DNA of 64,000 nt from Cognatundibacterium crateris. GTDB taxonomy: Bacteria > Pseudomonadota > Gammaproteobacteria > Burkholderiales > Burkholderiaceae_D. The position numbers were made by a program, and so were the translations under genes. The DNA lies in NCBI RefSeq assembly GCF_010078235.1, contig NZ_JAABOS010000003.1:372001-436000 (forward strand). Reading direction: 5' to 3'. The notes under the pieces are model-generated. The model was not told where the DNA came from, did no database searches, and was given only the letters and a program-made list of their open reading frames with translations. Each line of letters begins with the position of its first letter. Position 1 is the first letter of the stretch. Positions 17,651-26,683 of the stretch are shown here, in pieces.

Positions 17651-18091
17651 ATGAGCCTGCGAAAGCATTATGCAATGGAGCGCATGTAAAGAAAAGCAAT
17701 ATATTTTTTACGAACTTCCACGAAAAGCTCATCTGGCGAGCTTCGGCTGTGCAATATGGTACGCAGGAAGTCACACGGCTGCCTTCAACCCATATCGTTA
17801 GGAGTCGCTGTGAAAACTAGACCCTTTTGCAAATGAGTTAGGGTTTGCACCATTGAGACCGGAAAATCCAAGAGTCAAGTTTCCGACGAAGTTCAGTAGA
17901 CCTTTTGCGAAACTACTATCGCGATCGGACCGACCGAGCATCGTCAGATAATTTTAGTCCAGCTTGGAGATATGCTGTCATTTTCCCGTTGGTATCGGGG
18001 ATTGTCGTCGCTGGAAGGGCTATGCAATAGTTAGCTATCCTGCTCGCAACGGGTTAATTTTTGTTCTATTTGAAGCGTAAGGAGTCAAATT
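17651..18091. other. Intergenic region before the HEPN gene
   Basis: No gene is supported; the 73-codon open frame in this stretch has no ribosome binding site or recognisable protein character. The last bases hold the AAGGAG ribosome binding site (about 18,079-18,084) of the following gene. Confidence 0.4.
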
Positions 18092-19645
18092 ATGCAGTCG
18101 TTGCTGGACAGATTCTACGAGCGGTCCAATCATCTTGAAACTTTACTGAATAACGATCCTGCTGAGGCAGTTAGGCAGGCTCGGGAGATTGATCTTGATA
18201 AGCCGGATTGCTTTAATATGATGAGCCTGCGGGCGGCGATCCTGGTAGACGGTGGAGCCTTGACTGAACAACCGGGTGCAATCGAAGAAGGGATCACGTT
18301 GATTCGCGAGCTTCTTAGTCGATTTCCAAAGGTTGAACTCGCCTACAATTTGGCAAACGGGCTTATCGCCATGGTTGGCTTTCCTCCTAGAGATGCAAGT
18401 TGGTTGGATCATCAAGAGCGGACTAGGGAGCACCGTGCTGAAATTCGACAACACCTCTGGAATGTAGCCCAAAACTCCGATTCTGCTTCGCCACTGCGAA
18501 CTCAAGCGTGGACCAACCTTGGTAACCAGTTCAGTAACAGCTACCGGTTTGGAGAGGCCCATGACGCCTGGCTTGCGGCACTAGCGATCGATCCTGAGAA
18601 TGGAGTTGCTGCAGCCGCTGCATCGCGTAATTTACTATGGCTCTATAACCAAGATACTTGTTCCGACATTACGCGTATGGAAGCGGCAATATTGGCCAAG
18701 ATCGCCCATAGACACCCCGAAAGAGTTTTTCAATACGCGGGTGCGCAGGCAGCAAAACAAATCGCTGAGTTTGCCAAAGAATTTGAGGATCCAGCACCGC
18801 GCACATTACACCAAGACCCCTTCATCGCCTGGATCGAGCGAGAGCGTTTGACGCTGTCACCTGCCGTCGAACTAATTGATCTTACATTGGGAAAGCTAGA
18901 CTGGATTATGCTTCCTGGGATTATGGAGCGCGAATCGGGGGCGAGCGGGATGCCGCCGCCAGTGTTTGCCATGTTCAATATACTCAAGGGCGACTTCATC
19001 CTCGCGCGTGATTTGGCATGGAGATCTATCGATGAGAAAATCTGGCCCTCGACGGGAAGATTTGCAGATACCCTTGATTTCGCCACCTACGGCCCAGACA
19101 CATCGGCACTTATCTTGGCACACCGGACTGCACTCGATTTGCTCGATAAGGTTGCTGTAACGGCAAATCATTACTTCGAGATTGGGCAAGCCCCAGATAA
19201 AGTCTACTTCGGAAAACTATGGCGAGGGGGGCTGGATAAAGTGACTGGTGCTCGCCCGCTAAACGAAAAGGTTGAGAAGGTAATTCGCGGAGGCGCCAAT
19301 GCATTGTATGGCCTTGTGGAGCTTGCCGAGGACTATGAAAGCAGCGCGGGTATTTTACGTGCTCAAAAAAATCTTCGTAATGCGGGTACGCACCGATTTG
19401 TGGTATTGCATGATTTAGGGGATCCAGCACATAGCAGGAAGGCTCCTGAAGTCGAACATCATCACCGCGAGCAGTTTGTTCAGGAGGTTTTGCGTGCATT
19501 GCGTGTCGCTCGGTCGGCGATCCAAATGCTCGCACTTTCGATCGCTCAGCATGAACAAGCTTGTGCGCGGCGGGTACCAGGCCTTGTCGGTACACTGATT
19601 GTCCCCGATCACGACTGGATTCGCGGGCGGGATGAGGATGTTTGA
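18092..19645 (+). CDS. LA2681-like HEPN protein with TPR-like N-terminus
   Basis: A 517-residue protein. The first 220 or so residues are helical with TPR-like repeats (for example SYRFGEAHDAWLAALAIDPENG). The C-terminal region (about 370-510) contains LRNAGTHRFVVLHD near residue 430, a HEPN ribonuclease motif R-x4-H in the layout of LA2681-like HEPN proteins. HEPN domains of this kind act as RNases in defence and toxin systems. AAGGAG lies eight bases before the ATG. It is followed 160 bp later by an unrelated island gene. Family assignment rests on the motif and overall architecture, not on an alignment. Confidence 0.7.
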   Translation: MQSLLDRFYERSNHLETLLNNDPAEAVRQAREIDLDKPDCFNMMSLRAAILVDGGALTEQPGAIEEGITLIRELLSRFPKVELAYNLANGLIAMVGFPPRDASWLDHQERTREHRAEIRQHLWNVAQNSDSASPLRTQAWTNLGNQFSNSYRFGEAHDAWLAALAIDPENGVAAAAASRNLLWLYNQDTCSDITRMEAAILAKIAHRHPERVFQYAGAQAAKQIAEFAKEFEDPAPRTLHQDPFIAWIERERLTLSPAVELIDLTLGKLDWIMLPGIMERESGASGMPPPVFAMFNILKGDFILARDLAWRSIDEKIWPSTGRFADTLDFATYGPDTSALILAHRTALDLLDKVAVTANHYFEIGQAPDKVYFGKLWRGGLDKVTGARPLNEKVEKVIRGGANALYGLVELAEDYESSAGILRAQKNLRNAGTHRFVVLHDLGDPAHSRKAPEVEHHHREQFVQEVLRALRVARSAIQMLALSIAQHEQACARRVPGLVGTLIVPDHDWIRGRDEDV

Positions 19646-19808
19646 ATCTACATACTGCCAGAAAGGCGACTTGGCCACGAGCCACTCACATTAGTCGGCT
19701 TGGCCGCGTACTGCAGCGGCGTCCGGTGCCGACTATGCATTGTCGACGCGCGTTTGAAGTGCTATGGGAATATAGTGTTACATCTAAAGACTTGATAGGA
19801 ACTAAAAG

Positions 19809-20681
19809 ATGGGGCAGGCAAAAATAAAGCGCAGTGAAAATTTTCCAGTCCAACTTATCGAAGAATGGGAAGCTGACGATTGCGTTAACTTCGCAGTTGC
19901 ATTGGCGCGCATAACAGGTTGGTTACTACACGTCGACTGGTGGACGACCTCTCCACCAGGCGCAGAAATTTCTGTTGATCAACTCAAGCCGCTAAGAGTT
20001 TACGTCGCTGATAATCGGGATAAAATTTTTGATGTTCGCGGCGTCAAAACGATTTACGAATTTAACCAAAGCACAATCATTAAAATTGCCAATAAAGTGG
20101 GCACAGGGATGGGTGGAATTCTCACTCGATATTATAACGAAGAAAGGTTGCCATCACTGCCTTTACGGAGCCAGCCGGATGAGACTAAAGTGGCAGCAGC
20201 CATGGAAGTGATCAAGGAAAATCCCGCTTATCTCGCGGCCATCCCCAAAAGAGCGATGCGATGTATTCCTGCGTATGACGCTGCTCGTTATACTTTCGGC
20301 CGCTGTTCGGCTTTTGCTGAAGCCATGCATGAACTGACTGGGTTGCCACCGGTTGCCCTATTGGCGACGAAATTTTCTCGGCAGTTTGCCGCAACCAAAC
20401 GTGCAGAAAATGGCTACTTCCACAGCTTAGTGCTGCATCCAGACGGCACGGGGGAAGATGCCTGGGGTAAAGCCTCGATTGAAGATATTGCTGGTCGTTT
20501 CGGTGCCATCGAATTTCAGACTAGCGACAAAGTCCATCGCCAAGTAATCGAGAATATGTTGCGGTCATCGAAGGATATTTATGAAGAAGAATTTACCCGA
20601 GCGTTGGGTATTATTCGTGAATATCGGGATAAGCAGAACACTGCTACAGCAGGGCTGTTTCCTGATAAGAAAGCCGATTGA
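19809..20681 (+). CDS. Unknown protein with an internally duplicated Cys-helix motif
   Basis: A 290-residue cytoplasmic protein I cannot place in a family. Two segments look alike: DCVNFAVALARITGW (about residues 25-39) and RCSAFAEAMHELTGL (about 165-179). Both have Cys at the start of a helix, Phe-Ala-x-Ala and Thr-Gly. Each is followed by a strand region; the second has FHSLVLHPDGTGEDAWG with His and Asp, a Cys-His-Asp order seen in papain-fold proteases and transglutaminases. In the first the His is not obvious. This suggests a duplicated papain-like domain with one active half. The C-terminal ten or so residues overlap IS3-derived DNA on the opposite strand, so the original C-terminus was probably cut off by the insertion. 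Confidence 0.6.
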   Translation: MGQAKIKRSENFPVQLIEEWEADDCVNFAVALARITGWLLHVDWWTTSPPGAEISVDQLKPLRVYVADNRDKIFDVRGVKTIYEFNQSTIIKIANKVGTGMGGILTRYYNEERLPSLPLRSQPDETKVAAAMEVIKENPAYLAAIPKRAMRCIPAYDAARYTFGRCSAFAEAMHELTGLPPVALLATKFSRQFAATKRAENGYFHSLVLHPDGTGEDAWGKASIEDIAGRFGAIEFQTSDKVHRQVIENMLRSSKDIYEEEFTRALGIIREYRDKQNTATAGLFPDKKAD

Positions 20682-20948
20682 GCCATATGTGTTGCAACAC
20701 AGAGAGTTTGAATTCGGCACTGTAGTGGCTGTATTTTTTATCTAAGCCATCGGCACCACGCAACTGAAACCGGCGTACCCAGTGACGAACGATGGAATGA
20801 TCGATGCCAAACTGCCTGGCTACCAGAGCGCAGCCAGCGCTCTCCTGCAGATAGCACTCAATAACCTGTAGTTTGAATTGCTTTGTATATTTACTCATGA
20901 AAACACCCCAAAAGTATGGACGGGTGTCCAACTTTTGGGGTGCAGTTC
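20650..20948 (-). mobile_element. IS3-family end fragment with truncated OrfA
   Basis: The right boundary is the sequence TGAACTGCACCCC read from 20,948 on the minus strand, followed by a CCAAAAGTTGGACAC motif, as at IS3/IS150-type ends. The OrfA gene starts at the ATG at 20,898 (MSKYTKQFKLQVIECYL) and shows an IS3 OrfA helix-turn-helix (LVARQFGIDHSIVRHWVRR). A second repeat starts at HYSAEFKLSVLQHIW. It stops prematurely after LSYQETALL where the element is cut off by the 19809-20681 gene. No OrfB or second end is present. Confidence 0.8.
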
Positions 20949-20972
20949 AAAAATAGCAGGGGCTTTTTTTAC

Positions 20973-21227
20973 TTACATTGTGTTGGCCTCCTCATAACCT
21001 AAATCAGTCAAACGCAAAAATCGTCCACCCATCAGTATTTCGATACAGGTGTCTTTTTCGAGTTTTAGTAATGCCTCGTTGAAGTAACCATTGGTATATA
21101 CCGTCCTCTCGTTCATGAAAGCATGAATATTGACCGCCGACTCAGGAGCAATATTCTTTTTACGGAAGACGTCGAGTATTGCTGTGCGAGCTTTGAGCAA
21201 ATGCATAGGATTGAGTTCGTGGTGCAT
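20973..21227 (-). CDS. Small hypothetical protein, winged-helix-like
   Basis: An 84-residue protein with a strong ribosome binding site (AAGGAG seven bases before the ATG at 21,227). The last third, ALLKLEKDTCIEIL followed by FLRLTDLGYEEANTM, has the strand-turn-strand and L-x-L-T-D-x-G ending typical of winged helix-turn-helix proteins. It may be a small regulator; the target is unknown. It is divergent from the HEPN-like gene at 21,467, and the shared 240-bp intergenic region could be its operator. Confidence 0.6.
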   Translation of the reverse strand: MHHELNPMHLLKARTAILDVFRKKNIAPESAVNIHAFMNERTVYTNGYFNEALLKLEKDTCIEILMGGRFLRLTDLGYEEANTM

Positions 21228-21466
21228 GGTAAATCTCCTTAGTTAGCCTTGAAATTGCACACCATGTGCAAAACAGGTCAGCGTATTTACTAGACTGCTT
21301 TTTCAAGGCGACGTGAAATTGGTATCTGCAGGAGAAAATCACTGGTTTTTGGTAAATATATTTTTTAATCGATTTATTTTATTCGATAGCTTTTATATTT
21401 GTTATTGAAAACATATTTTATCGATAGTAAATTATCGGCGTTATGAATGTGATAAGGAGTTCTCAC

Positions 21467-21973
21467 ATGCTAGAAAAAACTCAACGAGCAGATCGATTGG
21501 CAGAGATTTGTATGCAGATAGGATTTGCTCTCTGGCAGCTACAGGAGTTAGAGGGCTGTACAGCCATTTATTTTGTTCTCCTGACGCAAGCAAGCAAAGG
21601 AATGGGCAGGAGTATTGGTGAGGCATTGGTTGAGAAAGCGCAAAGTAAGACGTTTGGTGCCACCATCAAGCAATTGGAAAAAGCCAATTTATTACCTACA
21701 GATTTGGCGAAACGCTACATATCGTTATTGGAGGAACGCAACTGGCTTGTTCATCGGTCACGCATCGATAGCCGGGGGGCAATTCACCATGAGCTTATTG
21801 CGCAAAAACTCCTCCTACGACTTGACGCCATCGCAGATGAAGCGGCTGCGTTGCTTAAGATGATCGGACTGAAGATGGAGAGTTTTGCTCAGGAAAATGG
21901 TGTATCAAATGACCAGATCGAATTGCAGAGCGCGCGTCTGTTAAGAGAATGGCAAACAAATAGTGACGATTGA
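21467..21973 (+). CDS. Small HEPN-like protein
   Basis: A 168-residue all-helical protein. LLEERNWLVHRSRI (about residues 90-103) contains RN-x3-H, the HEPN ribonuclease signature. The rest is amphipathic helices, as expected for the compact HEPN fold. AAGGAG lies before the ATG at 21,467; an in-frame ATG eight codons upstream has no such site. It is the last gene of the island, 75 bp from the element end. HEPN proteins of this size often act in toxin-antitoxin or abortive-infection systems; a nucleotidyltransferase partner is not seen. The neighbouring 84-residue protein is a conceivable partner by position only. Confidence 0.6.
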   Translation: MLEKTQRADRLAEICMQIGFALWQLQELEGCTAIYFVLLTQASKGMGRSIGEALVEKAQSKTFGATIKQLEKANLLPTDLAKRYISLLEERNWLVHRSRIDSRGAIHHELIAQKLLLRLDAIADEAAALLKMIGLKMESFAQENGVSNDQIELQSARLLREWQTNSDD

Positions 21974-22048
21974 CACTATTCAACCATTGGCTGATATACC
22001 GATGTCGGCATGCCCCTTATGCGTGTTAAATTGTTAATTAAGTAATTT

Positions 22049-22111
22049 TTCTTAAATAGCGATAATTCTTAATTAATTTTGTGAAATTCTTAAATAGCGA
22101 TAATTGCACCA
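22049..22111 (-). mobile_element. Element end, copy C, at the comM junction
   Basis: Two direct copies of TTCTTAAATAGCGATAATT at 22,049-22,067 and 22,087-22,105, 38 bp apart, followed by GCACCA and then comM sequence. Repeated sites of about 20 bp inside an end are what Tn7-like transposases (TnsB) bind. The outermost bases read on the minus strand are TGGTGCAATTATCG. Copies A (about 2,250) and B (about 6,051) carry the same end in the same orientation. The transposon class is inferred from layout and target gene. Confidence 0.65.
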
Positions 22112-22975
22112 GCCACCGCCGACCAGGGCCACCGCTGAAGCGGTATGGTGTGGCGAGCGGAATGGGCGTGCTTTCCAGCGCTCTATAGAAAAGCCGGAGG
22201 TCAGGGATTGCACCGCTGCCGATTCCAGCGCCTCCTGATCGGTCATACCGGGCAGAATGCCGGGAAAACGGGCAGCCAGCATGGATTTACCGGTACCGGG
22301 CGGGCCCAGCATCAGTACCGAATGACCGCCCGCAGCGGCCACTTCCAGTGCGCGCTTGGCGGGTAACTGACCTTTGACATCAGAAAAATCCGGATAGGCA
22401 GGACGTACTGCCTGTAAGTCAGGGCGATAGCGACTCAACTTACTGTCTTCGCCGACTGCGGCGAAGTGCGCGCAAACATCGAGCAGTGAGCGGGCCGGAT
22501 AAATGGCGGCGTCGCTGACCAGTGCGGCTTCGGCAGCATTGGCTTGCGGCAGGATAAAGGCAGCTTGCGTCGCGTGATGACTCTGACAAATCGCGAAGGT
22601 CATAGCGAGCGCGCCACGGATAGGACGCAGTTCGCCGGACAGGGATAATTCACCGGCAAATTCATAGGCGTCCAGCGCATCGGCTGGAATCTGGCCTGAG
22701 GCTGCCAGGATGCCGAGTGCAATCGGCAGATCGAAACGGCCTGACTCTTTTGGTAAGTCGGCCGGCGCCAGATTGACCGTGATTCTTTGTGCCGGAAAAT
22801 CAAAGCGCGCATTTTGTAAGGCGGCGCGCACCCGGTCTTTGGACTCTTTGACTTCTGTTTCCGGTAGTCCCACGATGGTGAAAGCCGGTAAGCCGTTGGC
22901 CAGGTGCACTTCAACTGTGACCTGAGGTGCATCCATGCCGTTCAATGCCCGGCTTTTCAGAACGGCCAGCGACAT
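22073..22975 (-). pseudogene. comM: comM, 3' half lost by island insertion
   Basis: ComM (YifB family, Mg-chelatase-like AAA+ ATPase) is a DnaB-like helicase that promotes branch migration during natural transformation. The normal protein is about 500 residues. Here 288 native residues remain: the N-terminal Lon-like domain (LPAFTIVGLPETEVKESKDRV in two parts, LAPADLPKESGRFDL) and the AAA domain with Walker A GPPGTGKSMLA and FRSPHHTAS. After the conserved VGGG the frame enters island DNA and stops 12 residues later. The Walker B and C-terminal region are absent, so the product should be inactive. Insertion at this Gly-rich stretch parallels comM islands in other proteobacteria. Confidence 0.9.
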
Positions 22976-22991
22976 AGCGCTACAGGCTGAA

Positions 22992-23234
22992 TTACTTCTG
23001 ACTCAATTGCGCTTCCAGCGCCGCCACACGCGCTTCCAGCGTTTCCAGTCGTGCACGGGTTTTGGCTAATACCTGTGCCTGGATGTCGAATTCTTCACGT
23101 GTGACCAGATCCAGTTTGGAAAAGCCCTGGGTCATCATCGCTTTGACGTTTTTTTCCAGGTCTTTAGCGGGTGAGTTTTCCAGTGCAGCACTGAATTTAG
23201 CCTGCATGTCATTAAAAAAATTTTGCTTATCCAT
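22992..23234 (-). CDS. ubiK: UbiK/BMFP family accessory factor
   Basis: An 80-residue protein of the membrane fusogenic/UbiK family, which assists aerobic ubiquinone biosynthesis in proteobacteria. It has an N-terminal amphipathic helix (NFFNDMQAKFSAALENSPAKD split by a short loop), a FSKLDLVTREEFDIQ segment and a C-terminal coiled coil (RARLETLEARVAALEAQLSQK). The ATG at 23,234 has GGAG six bases upstream. It lies 17 bp upstream of comM on the same strand, so the two probably share a transcript. Confidence 0.9.
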   Translation of the reverse strand: MDKQNFFNDMQAKFSAALENSPAKDLEKNVKAMMTQGFSKLDLVTREEFDIQAQVLAKTRARLETLEARVAALEAQLSQK

Positions 23235-23324
23235 CTTGATCTCCATAACTGAGAGGGCGGCCATACCAGCTGACCCGGCAAACCACCACATGCGACAGCA
23301 GCTTGCAGACCACACTAAAAAAAT

Positions 23325-23341
23325 TGCACATAACTGGTGCG
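23325..23341. promoter_or_regulatory. Probable NtrC binding site
   Basis: TGCACA-TAACT-GGTGCG matches the NtrC consensus TGCACC-N5-GGTGCA at ten of twelve positions. It lies about 245 bp upstream of the sigma-54 promoter of the porin-glnK-amtB operon, a normal enhancer distance. A further GGTGCA half-site lies around 23,384. Confidence 0.6.
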
Positions 23342-23584
23342 TTAATCCTATGCTGTAGTTGCAGTCTGGGGATGCGCGTCAAATTGGTGCAGATTTTTGT
23401 GGCCGTCCGCGTCTCTGTGCTTGCTGATTTTGTCGAAAGAGAAATCATACTCCAAAGCGCAGGGAGTGGCGAATGCACTGTTCAGATGTTTATATGCGTA
23501 AATGAATGGAGCGGATTCGGGAGCGCACTCGTATCTTAGCTTGCGTATGCAAAAAGCGAATAATTTCCGGACTGGGCGGGGTGC

Positions 23585-23600
23585 TGGCACGACTCCTGCT
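23585..23600 (+). promoter_or_regulatory. Sigma-54 promoter of the porin-glnK-amtB operon
   Basis: TGGCACGACTCCTGCT matches the sigma-54 consensus TGGCACRNNNNTTGCW at all but one position, with GG and GC correctly ten bases apart. It is 150 bp upstream of the first gene of the operon. Together with the NtrC-like site at 23,325 it predicts induction under nitrogen limitation. Confidence 0.75.
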
Positions 23601-23749
23601 AATAACCCGGTAACTCTCGATTTCCAACTTCATTTCTAACAAAGCCGCGAATGATCTTCCGGTTTTGTCTACCGGTGGTTCACGAAGTGAGTTCAGTTTT
23701 AGTTTTTTATTCAATCTCAATGTTTGACATACATATCAGGAGAAGCATG

Positions 23750-24848
<1,099 letters not shown>

Positions 24849-24869
24849 TACGCGAAGCGAGGACTTGAT

Positions 24870-26450
24870 ATGAAACGGATATTGAAAAGCGTAATACTGG
24901 CCAGTGCCTTATTGCTGGGTGCTGGCAGCAGTCAGATGGTGATGGCAGATGATGTGAAACCAGCGGTGGTGGCGGCTGAGCCTGCATCCGCTCCTGCAGC
25001 GGCGCCAGACAGCGCTGCCGCATCCACTGGCGCAGCACCGGCCGCAACAGTCGCCGCTGCACCAGCCAGCGCGCCAGTTGCTGAGGCGGCACCTGCTTCT
25101 GCGGCTGCCGCACCTGCTGCAGTTCCCAACAAAGGGGACACGGCCTGGATGCTGGTTGCTACCTTACTGGTAATACTAATGACTCTGCCTGGCCTGGCAC
25201 TGTTTTATGGTGGCCTGGTACGCACCAAAAACATGCTGTCTGTATTGATGCAGGTATTCATGATTTTTGCGGTAATTATCGTCTTATGGTGCATTTACGG
25301 CTATTCACTGGCATTTACTGAAGGTGGTAATTTTATCGGCTCTTTTGACCGTGTCTTCCTTAAAGGAATTTGGGACCCGGCTAAAGCCAGCTTCACCACT
25401 GCTGCCACATTCAGCAAGGGCGTTGTGATACCTGAGTTCGTGTATGTCGCATTCCAGGCAACTTTCGCAGCCATCACTTGCGGCCTGATCATCGGCGCAT
25501 TTGCTGAACGTGCCAAGTTTTCTGCGGTGCTGGCATTTGTCGTGATCTGGTTCACCTTCAGCTATCTGCCGATTGCGCACATGGTCTGGTTCTGGACGGG
25601 TCCGGATGCGATCAAAGATGCGGCCACACTGGCTACGGAAACTGCCAAAGCCGGTTATCTGTGGCAAAAAGGTGCGCTCGATTTCGCTGGCGGTACGGTA
25701 GTGCATATCAATGCTGCGATTGCCGGTCTGGTTGGTGCGATCATGATAGGCAAACGGGTGGGTTATGGCAGAGAAGCGATGGCGCCTCACTCGCTGACGA
25801 TGACGATGATTGGTGCTTCCTTGCTGTGGGTGGGCTGGTTCGGTTTCAATGCTGGCTCTGCACTGGAAGCAGGCGATGTGGCAGCACTGGCATTCGTGAA
25901 TACCTTGCTGGCGACTGCCGCAGCGACTGTGTCCTGGGTGTTTGGTGAATGGATGTCCAAAGGTAAGCCATCTATGCTGGGTGGTGCTTCCGGTGCGGTG
26001 GCTGGTCTGGTCGCGATTACGCCAGCTTGCGGTTATGTCGGTCCTATGGGCGCATTGATGATCGGTCTGATCGCTGGTGTGGTTTGTCTGTGGGGCGTGA
26101 ATGGCCTGAAACGCCTGATCGGTGCAGATGATTCGCTCGATGTATTCGGTGTACATGGCGTAGGCGGTATTTTGGGTGCCTTGCTGACAGGTGTGTTTGC
26201 CGCACCTTCTCTGGGTGGTCAGGGCATCTTCGACTACGTGACGAATAAAATGTCGGCGGATCCGTATTCAATTTACGCTCAGGTCACTACCCAGGCCACC
26301 GCAGTCGGTGTCACCATCATCTGGTCGGCTGTGGTCTCAGTGATTGCCTACAAGTTGGTTGATCTTGTGATTGGACTGCGTGTTCCTGAAGATGAGGAAC
26401 GTGAAGGTCTGGATATCACCAGCCACGGCGAGTCGGCTTATCATTCCTGA
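24870..26450 (+). CDS. amtB: Ammonium transporter AmtB
   Basis: A 526-residue ammonium channel. After a signal peptide (to about residue 27) there is an unusual 65-residue Ala/Pro-rich linker, known in betaproteobacterial AmtB proteins, then eleven membrane helices beginning TAWMLVATLLVILMTLPGLAL. The conserved pore features appear: FYGGLVR, the twin His region (AGGTVVHINAAIAGL and FGVHGVGGILGALLTG), and a cytoplasmic tail with GLRVPEDEEREGLD that binds GlnK. Regulated with glnK from the sigma-54 promoter at 23,585. Confidence 0.96.
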   Translation: MKRILKSVILASALLLGAGSSQMVMADDVKPAVVAAEPASAPAAAPDSAAASTGAAPAATVAAAPASAPVAEAAPASAAAAPAAVPNKGDTAWMLVATLLVILMTLPGLALFYGGLVRTKNMLSVLMQVFMIFAVIIVLWCIYGYSLAFTEGGNFIGSFDRVFLKGIWDPAKASFTTAATFSKGVVIPEFVYVAFQATFAAITCGLIIGAFAERAKFSAVLAFVVIWFTFSYLPIAHMVWFWTGPDAIKDAATLATETAKAGYLWQKGALDFAGGTVVHINAAIAGLVGAIMIGKRVGYGREAMAPHSLTMTMIGASLLWVGWFGFNAGSALEAGDVAALAFVNTLLATAAATVSWVFGEWMSKGKPSMLGGASGAVAGLVAITPACGYVGPMGALMIGLIAGVVCLWGVNGLKRLIGADDSLDVFGVHGVGGILGALLTGVFAAPSLGGQGIFDYVTNKMSADPYSIYAQVTTQATAVGVTIIWSAVVSVIAYKLVDLVIGLRVPEDEEREGLDITSHGESAYHS

Positions 26451-26511
26451 CCGGAGTGGAGTGCAAGTAGTATCCTCAGTACGTGTATAGAGCGCATAGT
26501 GCTGAATTCAC

Positions 26512-26546
26512 AGGTGGTTTTGCGAAAGCAGAACCACCTTTTTTTT
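26512..26546 (+). terminator. Intrinsic terminator after amtB
   Basis: Inverted repeat AGGTGGTTTTGC and GCAGAACCACCT (one mismatch) with a GAAA loop, followed by a run of eight T. It ends the porin-glnK-amtB transcript. Confidence 0.85.
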
Positions 26547-26633
26547 CGTGGTTTCTGCTTGATTCGCATACACCTGCCTGCCACCCTGTACTCAACGCAA
26601 AATCCGTAACCGGCCGCCAGCGCGTCTGCGCAG

Positions 26634-26664
26634 CAAAAAAAAACCAGACCCGCAGGTCTGGTTT
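26634..26664 (-). terminator. Intrinsic terminator after the TPR gene
   Basis: Perfect stem AAACCAGACC (26,641-26,650) and GGTCTGGTTT (26,655-26,664) with a CGCA loop; on the minus strand it is followed by a T-run (26,640-26,634). It lies 20 bp beyond the stop of the TPR protein gene. Confidence 0.85.
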
Positions 26665-26683
26665 TGATGGAGACTGGCTGTAA

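Larger units (their letters stand above)
1..22111. mobile_element. Accessory island inserted in comM, left end outside the window
   Basis: The segment differs from the rest of the window in base composition (many AT-rich genes) and content (nucleases, HEPN and RES proteins, IS fragments, a bacteriocin-type cluster). Its right boundary is sharp: comM codons stop at about 22,112 and an AT-rich repeat-bearing end begins. Related end sequences inside it at about 2,250 and 6,050-6,113 divide it into at least three modules. Insertion in comM is known for Tn7-like elements of the Tn6022/AbaR type, so that class is inferred. No tns/tni transposition genes are visible here; they would have to lie to the left of position 1. 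The 3' half of comM is also missing from the window. Confidence 0.65.

Noticed and set aside
17599..17820. 73-codon open frame after the second IS66 fragment
   Set aside because: No ribosome binding site, starts inside the IS remnant and has no protein-like features.
24932..25141. Ala-rich minus-strand frame opposite amtB
   Set aside because: It is the antisense of the Ala/Pro-rich AmtB linker, a low-complexity shadow frame.
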